Positions 39,153-50,849 of a stretch of 64,000 nucleotides of DNA are shown here, piece by piece. This stretch comes from Mallotus nudiflorus (Eukaryota; Streptophyta; Magnoliopsida; Malpighiales; Euphorbiaceae), in the NCBI GenBank assembly GCA_947683625.1, contig CANTUR010000950.1, positions 32,500 through 96,499 on the forward strand, in the 5' to 3' direction. The notes under the pieces were generated by a model that had not been told where the DNA came from, made no database searches, and saw only the letters and a list, made by a program, of their open reading frames with translations. Both the position numbers and the translations under genes were made by a program. The first letter of the stretch is position 1; each line of letters opens with the position of its first letter.

Positions 39153-39331
39153 ATGGGCCTAAACATGGGTTTCTGGGCCCAAAGACAAATCGCTATAGAT
39201 GGGCTTTATGGCCCGCACAATAGCCCTCTGAGTCGGCTTCGATTCGATATATTGTGGGCCCCGCGGGTCGACCGACGCCGCGACGAACGTCCATTTCAAG
39301 CCCAAGTGCCCAAGCCCACTCTATCAAATCC
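39153..39331. repeat. Junction monomer between domain 3 and domain 4
   Basis: The left part of this monomer is of domain 3 style (GGGTTTCTGGGCCC, GCACAATAGCCC). From about 39,232 the sequence is type I of domain 4 (GAGTCGGCTTCGATTCG, CCGCGGGTCGACCGACGCC, CATTTCAAGCCC). The domain boundary is therefore a hybrid monomer, not a unique sequence. Confidence 0.85.
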
Positions 39332-39508
39332 ATGGGCCTAAACATGGGTTTTTGGGCCCAAAGAAAAATCGTTATAGATGGGCTTTATGTCCCGCACTAT
39401 AGCCCTCTGAGTCAGCTTCGATTCGATATATTGTGGGCCCCGCGGGTCGACCGACGCCGCCACGAACGTCCATTTGATGCCCAAGCGCGCAAGCCCATAA
39501 TCAAATCC

Positions 39509-39708
39509 GTGGGCCTAAACAGGGGTTTTTGGGCCCGAAAACATGGGTTTTTGGGCCCGAAGATGGACCGCTACAGACACAGTTTGTAGCGTCGCTATAG
39601 CCCTCTGAGTCAGCTTCGATTTGATATATTATGGGCCCCGTGAGTCAACCGATGCCGCCATGAACGTCCATTTGAAGCCCAAGTGCGCAAGCCCACTCTA
39701 TCAAATCC
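39509..39708. repeat. Type K monomer, 200 bp (copy 1)
   Basis: This is the first diverged F/K-lineage monomer. It starts GTGGGCCTAAACAGGGG and contains the 22-bp tandem duplication ending at GGGCCCGAAGATGG. It reads CTACAGACACAGTTTGTAGC and, downstream, CCGTGAGTCAACCGATGCC, the K signature. Confidence 0.9.
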
Positions 39709-40243
39709 ATGGGCCTAAACATGGGTTTTTGGCCCCAAAGACAAATCGCTATAGATGGGCTTTATGGGACGCACTATAGCCCTCTGAGTCAGCTTCGATT
39801 TGATATATTGTGGGCCCCGTGGGTCGACCCATGTCGCCACGAACGTCCATTTGAAGCCCAAGTGCCCAAGCCCACTCTATCAAATCCATGGGCCTAAACA
39901 TGGGTTTTTGGGCCCAAAGACAAATTGCTATAGATGGGCTTTATGGCCCGCACTATAGCCCTCTGAGTCGGCTTCGATTCGATATATTGTGGGCCCCGCG
40001 GGTCGACCGACACCGCGACGAACGTCCATTTCAAGCCCAAGTGCCCAAGCCCACTCTATCAAATCCATGGGCCTAAACATGGGGTTTTGGGCCCAAAGAA
40101 AAATTGCTATAGATGGGCTTTATGTCCCGCACTATAGCCCTCTGAGTCAGCTTCGATTCGATATATTGTGGGCCCCGCGGGTCGACCAACGCCGCCACGA
40201 ACGTCCATTTGAAGCCCAAGCGCGCAAGCCCATAATCAAATCC

Positions 40244-40421
40244 GTGGGCCTAAACAGGGGTTTTTGGGCCCGAAGATGGACCGCTACAGATGCAGTTTGT
40301 AGCGTCGCTATAGCCGTCTGAGTCAGCTTCGATTTGATATATTATGGGCCCCGTGGGTCGACCGATGCCGCCACGAACGTCCATTTGAAGCCCAAGTGCG
40401 CAAGCCCACTCTATCAAATCC
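40244..40421. repeat. F/K-like monomer, 178 bp, no 22-bp duplication
   Basis: It follows a J monomer, where K is expected, but has no 22-bp duplication. Its right half has F's GTGGGTCGACCGATGCC and K's GCCCAAGTGCGCAAG. It reads CAGATGCAGTTTG and GCCGTCTGAG, both private. Confidence 0.85.
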
Positions 40422-41671
40422 ATGGGCGTAAACATGGGTTTTTGGCCCCAAAGACAAATCGCTATAGATGGGCTTTATGGGACGCACTATAGCCCTCTGA
40501 GTCAGCTTCGATTTGATATATTGTGGGCCCCGTGGGTCGACCCATGTCGCCACGAACGTCCATCTGAAGCCCAAGTGCCCAAGCCCACTCTATCAAATCC
40601 ATGGGCCTAAACATGGGTTTTTGGGCCCAAAGACAAATTGCTATAGATGGGCTTTATGGCCCGCACTATAGCCCTCTGAGTCGACTTCGATTCGATATAT
40701 TGTGGGCCCCACGGGTCGACCGACGCCGCGACGAACGTCCATTTGAAGCCCAAGTGCCCAAGCCCACTCTATCAAATCCATGGGCCTAAACATGGGTTTT
40801 TGGGCCCAAAGACAAATCGCTATAGATGGGCTTTATGGGCCGGTCTATAGCCCTCTGAGTCAGCTTCGATTTGATATATTATGGGCCCCATGGGTCGACC
40901 CATGCCGCCACGAACGTCCATTTGAAGCCCAAGTACCCAAGCCTACTCTATCAAATCCATGGGCCTAAACATGGGTTTTTGGGCCCAAAGAAAAATCGCT
41001 ATAGATGGGCTTTAAGGCCCGCACTATAGCCCTCTGAGTCTGCTTCGATTCGATATATTGTGGGCCCCTTGGGTCGACCGATGCCGCCACGAACGTCCAT
41101 TTGAAGCCCAAGTGCGCAAGCCCACTCTATCAAATCCATGGGCCTAAACATGGGTTTTTGGGCCCAAAGACAAATCGCTATAGATGGGTTTATGGGCCGC
41201 ACTATAGCCCTCTGAGTTAGCTTCGATTTGATATATTGTGGGCCCCGTGGGTCGACCCATGCCGCCACGAACGTCCATTTGAAGCCCAACTGCCCAAGCC
41301 CACTCTATCAAATCCATGGGCCTAAACATGGGTTTTTGGGCCCAAAGACAAATCGCTATAGATGGGCTTTATGGCCCGCACTATAGCCCTCTGAGTCGGC
41401 TTCGATTCGATATATTGTGGGCCCCGCGGGTCGACCGACGCCGCGATGAACGTCCATTTCAAGCCCAAGTGCCCAAGCCCACTCTATCAAATCCATGGGC
41501 CTAAACATGGGTTTTTGGGCCCAAAGAAAAATCGCTATAGATGGGCTTTATGGCCCGCACTATAGCCCTCTGAGTCAGCTTCGATTCGATATATTGTGGG
41601 CCCCGCGGGTCGACCGACGCCGCCACGAACGTCCATTTGATGCCCAAGCGCGCAAGCCCATAATCAAATCC

Positions 41672-41871
41672 GTGGGCCTAAACAGGGGTTTTTGGGCCCG
41701 AAAACATGGGTTTTTGGGCCCGAAGATGGACCGCTACAGACACAGTTTGTAGCGTCGCTATAGGCCTCTGAGTCAGCTTCGATTTGATATATTATGGGCC
41801 CCGTGAGTCAACCGATGCCGCCACGAACGTCCATTTGAAGCCCAAGTGCGCAAGCCCACTCTATCAAATCA
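41672..41871. repeat. Type K monomer, 200 bp (copy 2)
   Basis: Contains the 22-bp duplication, CAGACACAGTTTG and TATAGGCCTCTGAG. It is followed by the L/B hybrid starting ATGGGCTTAAAC. Confidence 0.9.
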
Positions 41872-42584
41872 ATGGGCTTAAACATGGGTTTTTGGCCCCA
41901 AAGACAAATCGCTATAGATGGACTTTATGGAACGCACTATAGCCCTCTGAGTCAGCTTCGATTTGATATATTGTGGGCCCCGTGGGTCGACCCATGTCGC
42001 CACGAACGTCCATTTGAAGCCCAAGTACCCAAGCCTACTCTATCAAATCCATGGGCCTAAACATGGGTTTTTGGCCCAAAGAAAAATCGCTATAGATGGG
42101 CTTTAAGGCCCGCACTATAGCCCTCTGAGTTTGCTTCGATTTGATATATTGTGGGCCCCACGGGTCGACCGACGCCGCGACGAACGTCCATTTGAAGCCC
42201 AAGTGCGCAAGCCCACTCTATCAAATCCATGGGCCTAAACATGGGTTTTTGGGCCCAAAGACAAATCGCTATAGATGGGCTTTATGGGCCGTACTATAGC
42301 CCTACCAGTCAGCTTCGATTTGATATATTATGGGCCCCGTGGGTCGACCCATGCCGCCACGAACGTCCATTTGAACCCCAAGTGCCCAAGCCCACTCTAT
42401 CAAATCCATGGGCCTAAACATGGGTTTTTGGGCCCAAAGAAAAATCGCTATAGATGGGCTTTATGGCCTGCACTATAGCCCTCTGAGTCAGCTTCGATTC
42501 GATATATTGTGGGCCCCGCGGGTCGACCGACGCCGCCACGAACGTCCATTTGAAGCCCAAGCGCGCAAGCCCACAATCAAATCC

Positions 42585-42762
42585 GTGGGCCTAAACAGGG
42601 GTTTTTGGGCCCGAAGATGGACCGCTACAGACGCAGTTTGTAGCGTCGCTATAGCCCTCTGAGTCAGCTTCGATTTGATATATTATGGGCCCCGTGGGTC
42701 GACCGATGCCGCCACGAACGTCCATTTGAAGGCCCATTGTGCAAGCCCACTCTATCAAATCC
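42585..42762. repeat. Type F monomer, 178 bp
   Basis: Reads CGAAGATGGACCGCTACAG and CAGACGCAGTTTG and ends with GAAGGCCCATTGTGCAAG; the other F copies have TTGCGCAAG. Confidence 0.9.
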
Positions 42763-45265
42763 ATGGGCCTAAACATGGGTTTTTGGGCCCAAAGAAAAAT
42801 CGCTATAGATGGGCTTTATGGGCCGCACTATAGCCCTATGAGTCAACTTCGATTCGATATATTGTGGGCACCTTGGGTCGACCGATGCCGCCACGAACGT
42901 CCATTTGAAGCCCAAGTGCGCAAGCCCACTCTATCAAATCCATGGGCCTAAACATGGGTTTTTGGGCCCAAAGACAAATCGCTATAGATGGGCTTTATGG
43001 GCCGCACTATAGCCCTCTGAGTTAGCTTCGATTTGATATATTGTGGGCCCCGTGGGTCGACCCATGCCGCCACGAACGTCCATTTGAAGCCCAACTGCCC
43101 AAGCCCACTCTATCAAATCCCTGGGCCTAAACATGGGTTTTTGGGCCCAAAGACAAATCGCTATAGATGGGCTTTATGGCCCGCACTATAGCCCTCTGAG
43201 TCGGCTTCGATTCGATATATTGTGGGCCCCGCGGGTCGACCGACGCCGCGACGAACGTCCATTTCAAGCCCAAGTGCGCAAGCCCACTCTATCAAATCCA
43301 TGGGCCTAAACATGGGTTTTTGGGCCCAAAGAAAAATCGCTATAGATGGGCTTTATGGCCCGCACTATAGCCCTCTGAGTCAGCTCCGATTCGATATATT
43401 GTGGGCCCCGCGGGTCTACCGACGCCGCGACGAACGTCCATTTGAAGCCCAAGTGCCCAAGCCCACTCTATCAAATCCATGGGCCTAAACATGGGTTTTT
43501 GGGCCCAAAGACAAATCGCTATAGATGGGCTTTATGGGCCGCTCTATAGCCCTCTGAGTCAGCTTCGATTTGATATATTATGGGCCCCATGGGTCGACCC
43601 ATGCCGCCACGAACGTCCATTTGAAGCCCAAGTGCCCAAGCCCACTCTATCAAATCCATGGGCCTAAACATGGGTTTTTGGGCCCAAAGAAAAGTCGCTA
43701 TAGATGGGCTTTAAGGCCCGCACTATAGCCCTCTGAGTCTGCTTCGATTTGATATATTATGGGCCCCACGGGTCGACCGACGCCGCGACGAACGTCCATT
43801 TGAAGCCCAAGTGCGCAAGCCCACTCTATCAAATCCATGGGCCTAAACATGGGTTTTTGGGCCCAAAGACAAATCGCTATAGATGGGTTTTATGGGCCGC
43901 ACTATAGCCCTACGAGTCAGCTTCGATTTGATATATTATTGGCCCCGTGGGTCGACCCATGCCGCCACGAACGTCCATTTGAACCCCAAGTGCCCAAGCC
44001 CACTCTATCAAATCCATGGGCCTAAACATGGGTTTTTGGGCCCAAAGAGAAATCGCTATAGATGGGCTTTATGGCCTGCACTATAGCCCTCTGAGTTAGC
44101 TTCGATTTGATATATTGTGGGCCCCGTGGGTCGACCCATGTCGCCACGAACGTCCATCTGAAGCCCAAGTGCCCAAGCCCACTCTATCAAATCCATGGGC
44201 CTAAACATGGGTTTTTGGGCCCAAAGACAAATTGCTATAGATGGGCTTTATGGCCCGCACTATAGCCCTCTGAGTCGACTTCGATTCGATATATTGTGGG
44301 CCCCACGGGTCGACCGACGCCGCGACGAACGTCCATTTGAAGCCCAAGTGCCCAAGCCCACTCTATCAAATCCATGGGCCTAAACATGGGTTTTTGGGCC
44401 CAATGACAAATCGCTATAGATGGGCTTTATGGGCCGGTCTATAGCCCTCTGAGTCAGCTTCGATTTGATATATTATGGGCCCCATGGGTCGACCCATGCC
44501 GCCACGAACGTCCATTTGAAGCCCAAGTACCCAAGCCTACTCTATCAAATCCATGGGCCTAAACATGGGTTTTTGGGCCCAAAGAAAAATCGCTATAGAT
44601 GGGCTTTAAGGCCCGCACTATAGCCCTCTGAGTCTGCTTCGATTCGATATATTGTGGGCCCCTTGGGTCGACCGATGCCGCCACGAACGTCCATTTGAAG
44701 CCCAAGTGCGCAAGCCCACTCTATCAAATCCATGGGCCTAAACATGGGTTTTTGGGCCCAAAGACAAATCGCTATAGATGGGTTTATGGGCCGCACTATA
44801 GCCCTCTGAGTTAGCTTCGATTTGATATATTGTGGGCCCCGTGGGTCGACCCATGCCGCCACGAACGTCCATTTGAAGCCCAACTGCCCAAGCCCACTCT
44901 ATCAAATCCATGGGCCTAAACATGGGTTTTTGGGCCCAAAGACAAATCGCTATAGATGGGCTTTATGGCCCGCACTATAGCCCTCTGAGTCGGCTTCGAT
45001 TCGATATATTGTGGGCCCCGCGGGTCGACCGACGCCGCGATGAACGTCCATTTCAAGCCCAAGTGCCCAAGCCCACTCTATCAAATCCATGGGCCTAAAC
45101 ATGGGTTTTTGGGCCCAAAGAAAAATCGCTATAGATGGGCTTTATGGCCCGCACTATAGCCCTCTGAGTCAGCTTCGATTCGATATATTGTGGGCCCCGC
45201 GGGTCGACCGACGCCGCCACGAACGTCCATTTGATGCCCAAGCGCGCAAGCCCATAATCAAATCC

Positions 45266-45465
45266 GTGGGCCTAAACAGGGGTTTTTGGGCCCGAAAACA
45301 TGGGTTTTTGGGCCCGAAGATGGACCGCTACAGACGCAGTTTGTAGCGTCGCTATAGGCCTCTGAGTCAGCTTCGATTTGATATATTATGGGCCCCGTGA
45401 GTCAACCGATGCCGCCACGAACGTCCATTTGAAGCCCAAGTGCGCAAGCCCACTCTATCAAATCA
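45266..45465. repeat. Type K monomer, 200 bp (copy 3)
   Basis: Duplicate of the K at 41,672, with CAGACGCAGTTTG instead of CAGACACAGTTTG. Confidence 0.9.
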
Positions 45466-46179
45466 ATGGGCTTAAACATGGGTTTTTGGCCCCAAAGACA
45501 AATCGCTATAGATGGACTTTATGGAACGCACTATAGCCCTCTGAGTCAGCTTCGATTTGATATATTGTGGGCCCCGTGGGTCGACCCATGTCGCCACGAA
45601 CGTCCATTTGAAGCCCAAGTACCCAAGCCTACTCTATCAAATCCATGGGCCTAAACATGGGTTTTTGGGCCCAAAGAAAAATCGCTATAGATGGGCTTTA
45701 AGGCCCGCACTATAGCCCTCTGAGTTTGCTTCGATTTGATATATTGTGGGCCCCACGGGTCGACCGACGCCGCTACGAACGTCCATTTGAAGCCCAAGTG
45801 CGCAAGCCCACTCTATCAAATCCATGGGCCTAAACATGGGTTTTTGGGCCCAAAGACAAATCGCTATAGATGGGCTTTATGGGCCGTACTATAGCCCTAC
45901 CAGTCAGCTTCGATTTGATATATTATGGGCCCCGTGGGTCGACCCATGCCGCCACGAACGTCCATTTGAACCCCAAGTGCCCAAGCCCACTCTATCAAAT
46001 CCATGGGCCTAAACATGGGTTTTTGGGCCCAAAGAAAAATCGCTATAGATGGGCTTTATGGCCTGCACTATAGCCCTCTGAGTCAGCTTCGATTCGATAT
46101 ATTGTGGGCCCCGCGGGTCGACCGACGCCGCCACGAACGTCCATTTGAAGCCCAAGCGCGCAAGCCCACAATCAAATCC

Positions 46180-46357
46180 GTGGGCCTAAACAGGGGTTTT
46201 TGGGCCCGAAGATGGACCGCTACAGACGCAGTTTGTAGCGTCGCTATAGCCCTCTGAGTCAGCTTCGATTTGATATATTATGGGCCCCGTGGGTCGACCG
46301 ATGCCGCCACGAACGTCCATTTGAAGGCCCATTGCGCAAGCCCACTCTATCAAATCC
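46180..46357. repeat. Type F monomer, 178 bp
   Basis: Duplicate of the F at 42,585, with TTGCGCAAG at the right end. Confidence 0.9.
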
Positions 46358-47788
46358 ATGGGCCTAAACATGGGTTTTTGGGCCCAAAGAAAAATCGCTA
46401 TAGATGGGCTTTATGGGCCGCACTATAGCCCTATGAGTCAACTTCGATTCGATATATTGTGGGCCCCTTGGGTCGACCGATGCCGCCACGAACGTCCATT
46501 TGAAGCCCAAGTGCGCAAGCCCACTCTATCAAATCCATGGGCCTAAACATGGGTTTTTGGGCCCAAAGACAAATCGCTATAGATGGGCTTTATGGGCCGC
46601 ACTATAGCCCTCTGAGTTAGCTTCGATTTGATATATTGTGGGCCCCGTGGGTCGACCCATGCCGCCACGAACGTCCATTTGAAGCCCAACTGCCCAAGCC
46701 CACTCTATCAAATCCCTGGGCCTAAACATGGGTTTTTTGGGCCCAAAGACAAATCGCTATAGATGGGCTTTATGGCCCGCACTATAGCCCTCTGAGTCGG
46801 CTTCGATTCGATATATTGTGGGCCCCGCGGGTCGACCGACGCCGCGACGAACGTCCATTTCAAGCCCAAGTGCCCAAGCCCACTCTATCAAATCCATGGG
46901 CCTAAACATGGGTTTTTGGGCCCAAAGAAAAATCGCTATAGATGGGCTTTATGGCCCGCACTATAGCCCTCTGAGTCAGCTCCGATTCGATATATTGTGG
47001 GCCCCGCGGGTCTACCGACGCCGCGACGAACGTCCATTTGAAGCCCAAGTGCCCAAGCCCACTCTATCAAATCCATGGGCCTAAACATGGGTTTTTGGGC
47101 CCAAAGACAAATCGCTATAGATGGGCTTTATGGGCCGCTCTATAGCCCTCTGAGTCAGCTTCGATTTGATATATTATGGGCCCCATGGGTCGACCCATGC
47201 CGCCACGAACGTCCATTTGAAGCCCAAGTGCCCAAGCCCACTCTATCAAATCCATGGGCCTAAACATGGGTTTTTGGGCCCAAAGAAAAGTCGCTATAGA
47301 TGGGCTTTAAGGCCCGCACTATAGCCCTCTGAGTCTGCTTCGATTTGATATATTATGGGCCCCACGGGTCGACCGACGCCGCGACGAACGTCCATTTGAA
47401 GCCCAAGTGCGCAAGCCCACTCTATCAAATCCATGGGCCTAAACATGGGTTTTTGGGCCCAAAGACAAATCGCTATAGATGGGCTTTATGGGCCGCACTA
47501 TAGCCCTACGAGTCAGCTTCGATTTGATATATTATTGGCCCCGTGGGTCGACCCATGCCACCACGAACGTCCATTTGAACCCCAAGTGCCCAAGCCCACT
47601 CTATCAAATCCATGGGCCTAAACATGGGTTTTTGGGCCCAAAGAGAAATCGCTATAGATGGGCTTTATGGCCTGCACTATAGCCCTCTGAGTCAGCTTCG
47701 ATTCGATATATTGTGGGCCCCGCGGGTCGACCGACGCGGCCACGAACGTCCATTTGAAGCCCAAGCGCGCAAGCCCACAATCAAATCC

Positions 47789-47966
47789 GTGGGCCTAAAC
47801 AGGGGTTTTTGGGCCCGAAGATGGACCGCTACAGACGCAGTTTGTAGCGTCGCTATAGCCCTCTGAGTCAGCTTCGATGTGATATATTATGGGCCCCGTG
47901 GGTCGACCGATGCCGCCACGAACGTCCATTTGAAGGCCCATTGCGCAAGCCCACTCTATCAAATCC
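47789..47966. repeat. Type F monomer, 178 bp
   Basis: F copy with the private change CTTCGATGTGATATATT in its AT-rich part. Confidence 0.9.
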
Positions 47967-48680
47967 ATGGGCCTAAACATGGGTTTTTGGGCCCAAAGAA
48001 AAATCGCTATAGATGGGCTTTATGGGCCGCACTATAGCCCTATGAGTCAACTTCGATTCGATATATTGTGGGCCCCTTGGGTCGACCGATGCCGCCACGA
48101 ACGTCCATTTGAAGCCCAAGTGCGCAAGCCCACTCTATCAAATCGATGGGCCTAAATATGGGTTTTTGGGCCCAATGACAAATCGCTATAGATGGGCTTT
48201 ATGGGCCGCACTATAGCCCTCTGAGTTAGCTTCGATTTGATATGTTGTGGGCCCCGTGGGTCGACCCATGCCGCCACGAACGTCCATTTGAAGCCCAACT
48301 GCCCAAGCCCACTCTATCAAATCCATGGGCCTAAACATGGGTTTTTGGGCCCAAAGACAAATCGCTATAGATGGGCTTTCTGGCCCGCACTATAGCCCTC
48401 TGAGTCGGCTTCGATTCGATATATTGTGGGCCCCGCGGGTCGACCGACGTCGCGACGAACGTCCATTTCAAGCCCAAGTGCCCAAGCCCACTCTATCAAA
48501 TCCATGGGCCTAAACATGGGTTTTTGGGCCCAAAGAAAAATCGCTATAGATGGGCTTTATGGCCCGCACTATAGCCCTCTGAGTCAGCTTCGATTCGATA
48601 TATTGTGGGCCCCGCGGGTCGACCGACACCGCCACGAACGTCCATTTGAAGCCCAAGCGCGCAAGCCCATAATCAAATCC

Positions 48681-48880
48681 GTGGGCCTAAACAGGGGTTT
48701 TTGGGCCCGAAAACATGGGTTTTTGGGCCCGAAGATGGACCGCTACAGACGTAGTTTGTAGCGTCGCTATAGCCCTCTGAGTCAGCTTCGATTTGATATA
48801 TTATGGGCCCCGTGAGTCAACCGATGCCACCACGAACGTCCATTTGAAGCTCAAGTGCGCAAGCCCACTCTATCAAATCC
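48681..48880. repeat. Type K monomer, 200 bp (copy 4)
   Basis: Reads CAGACGTAGTTTG and CGATGCCACCACG and has GAAGCTCAAGTGCGC at the right end. Confidence 0.9.
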
Positions 48881-49238
48881 ATGGGCCTAAACATGGGTTT
48901 TTGGCCCCAAAGACAAATCGCTATAGATGGGCTTTATGGGACGCACTATAGCCCTCTGAGTCAGCTTCGATTTGATATATTGTGGGCCCCGTGGGTCGAC
49001 CCATGTCGCCACGAACGTTCATTTGAAGCCCAAGTGCCCAAGCCCACTCTATCAAATCCATGGGCCTAAACATGGGTTTTTGGGCCCAAAGACAAATTGC
49101 TATAGATGGGCTTTATGGCCCGCACTATAGCCCTCTGAGTCGACTTCGATTCGATATATTGTGGGCCCCACGGGTCGACCGACGCCACGACGAACGTCCA
49201 TTTGAAGCCCAAGTGCCCAAGCCCACTCTATCAAATCC

Positions 49239-50849
49239 ATGGGCCTAAACATGGGTTTTTGGGCCCAAAGACAAATCGCTATAGATGGGCTTTATGGGCC
49301 GCTCTATAGCCCTCTGAGTCAGCTTCGATTTGATATATTATGGGCCCCATGGGTCGACCCATGCCGCCACGAACGTCCATTTGAAGCCCAAGTGCCCAAG
49401 CCTACTCTATCAAATCCATGGGCCTAAACATGGGTTTTTGGGCCCAAAGAAAAATCGCTATAGATGGGCTTTAAGGCCCGCACTATAGCCCTCTGAGTCT
49501 GCTTCGATTTGATATATTGTGGGCCCCACGGGTCGACCGACGCCGCGACGAACGTCCATTTGAAGCCCAAGTGCGCAAGCCCACTCTATCAAATCCATGG
49601 GCCTAAACATGGGTTTTTGGGCCCAAAGACAAATCGATGTAGATGGGCTTTATGGGCCGCACTATAGCCCTACGAGTCAGCTTCGATTTGATATATTATG
49701 GGCCCCGTGGGTCGACCCATGCCGCCACGAACGTCCATTTGAACCCCAAGTGCCCAAGCCCACTCTATCAAATCCATGGGCCTAAACATGGGTTTTTGGG
49801 CCCAAAGAAAAATCGCTATAGATGGGCCTTATGGCCTGCACTATAGCCCTCTGAGTCAGCTTCGATTCGATATATTGTGGGCCCCGCGGGTCGACCGGTG
49901 CCGCCACGAACGTCCATTTGAAGCCCAAGCACGCAAGCCCACAATCAAATCCGTGGGCCTAAACAGGGGTTTTTGGGCCCGAAGATGGACCGCTACAGAC
50001 GCAGTTTGTAGTGTCGCTATAGCCCTCTGAGTCAGCTTCGATTTGATATATTATGGGCCCCGTGGGTCGACCGATGCCGCCACGAACGTCCATTTGAAGG
50101 CCCATTGCGCAAGCCCACTCTATCAAATCCATGGGCCTAAACATGGGTTTTTGGGCCCAAAGAAAAAATCGCTATAGATGGGCTTTATGGGCCGCACTAT
50201 AGCCCTATGAGTCAACTTCGATTCGATATATTGTGGGCCCCTTGGGTCGACCGATGCCGCCACGAACGTCCATTTGAAGCCCAAGTGCGCAAGCCCACTC
50301 TATCAAATCCATGGGCCTAAACATGGGTTTTTGGGCCCAAAGACAAATCGCTATAGCTGGGCTTTATGGGCCGCACTATAGCCCTCTGAGTTAGCTTCGA
50401 TTTGATATATTGTGGGCCCCGTGGGTCGACCCATGCCGCCACGAACGTCCATTTGAAGCCCCAACTGCCCAAGCCCACTCTATCAAATCCATGGGCCTAA
50501 ACATGGGTTTTTGGGCCCAAAGACAAATCGCTATAGATGGGCTTTATGGCCCGCACTATAGCCCTCTGAGTCGGCTTCGATTCGATATATTGTGGGCCCC
50601 CGCGGGTCGACCGACGCCGCGACGAACGTCCATTTCAAGCCCAAGTGCCCAAGCCCACTCTATCAAATCCATGGGCCTAAACATGGGTTTTTGGGCCCAA
50701 AGAAAAATCGCTATAGATGGGTTTTATGGCCCGCACTATAGCCCTCTGAGTCAGCTTCGATTCGATATATTGTGGGCCCCGCGGGTCGACCGACGCCGCG
50801 ACGAAAGTCCATTTGAAGCCCAAGTGCCCAAGCCCACTCTATCAAATCC
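49239..50849. repeat. 9-monomer HOR copy (B to J/A hybrid)
   Basis: The order is B-C-D-E-F-G-H-I-J/A. The last monomer begins as J and ends as A, so K, L and one monomer equivalent are lost, about 557 bp. One-base insertions appear from here on: GAAAAAATC near 50,165, GCCCCAACTG near 50,459 and GGCCCCCGCGG near 50,597. Confidence 0.85.
49953..50130. repeat. Type F monomer, 178 bp
   Basis: F copy with TTTGTAGTGTCGC where other copies read TTTGTAGCGTCGC, which shortens the inverted repeat by one pair. Confidence 0.9.

Larger units (their letters stand above)
24831..39231. repeat. Domain 3: fairly uniform satellite with duplicated cassettes
   Basis: About 80 monomers are mostly close to consensus. 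A frequent variant has GGTCCGCACAATAGCC together with GAATCCCAAGTGGCCACGCC (for example from 24,831, 28,411, 31,276, 32,529, 33,782 and 36,826). Another has TTTTGATGTATTATGGGCCC with GATGGGTCGATTGATGCC (near 27,610, 28,860, 31,190 and 32,440). Several blocks are repeated at spacings of 17, 20 and 25 monomers, but I found no single fixed order of the domain 4 kind. The cytosine-gain marker GAGCCCCGCTC or AAGCCCCGCTC appears near 26,424, 30,720 and 36,812. Confidence 0.85.
40505..44098. repeat. ~3.6-kb tandem duplication, copy 1 (20 monomers)
   Basis: The monomer order is (end of L)-A-B-C/G-H-I-J-K-L/B-C-D-E-F-G-H-I-J/A-B-C-D-(E start). Every private change is repeated 3,594-3,596 bp later: CATCTGAAG, GGGCCGGTCTATAG, GATGGGTTTATGGGCC, CGCGATGAACG, ATCAATGGGCTTAAAC, GGACTTTATGGAACGC, CCCTACCAGTC, CCCTGGGCCTAAAC, GGGTCTACCGACG, AAAAGTCGC and TTATTGGCCCC. 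Confidence 0.92.
44099..47693. repeat. ~3.6-kb tandem duplication, copy 2
   Basis: It begins inside the hybrid monomer at 44,016-44,194, whose left part is type E (AAAGAGAAATCGC, GGCCTGCAC) and whose right part is type L (CATGTCGCC, CATCTGAAG). It ends in the corresponding E monomer at 47,612, which also has AAAGAGAAATCGC but continues as normal E. Differences from copy 1 are few, for example CGCTACGAACG near 45,773 against CGCGACGAACG, and a TTTTTT run near 46,732. Confidence 0.92.
47075..49238. repeat. Complete 12-monomer HOR copy (B to A), 2,164 bp
   Basis: All twelve types are present in order, B-C-D-E-F-G-H-I-J-K-L-A. It is the first full cycle in the window. Its left part belongs to copy 2 of the 3.6-kb duplication. 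Private changes are GACGCGGCCACG in E, TTCGATGTGATATATT in F and GGGCTTTCTGGCCC in I. Confidence 0.88.

Noticed and set aside
46180..46357. F-type block as a small transposon or MITE insertion
   Set aside because: The block aligns base for base with the ordinary monomer with only one base lost, there is no target-site duplication, and monomer length is unchanged. It is divergence or conversion, not insertion.
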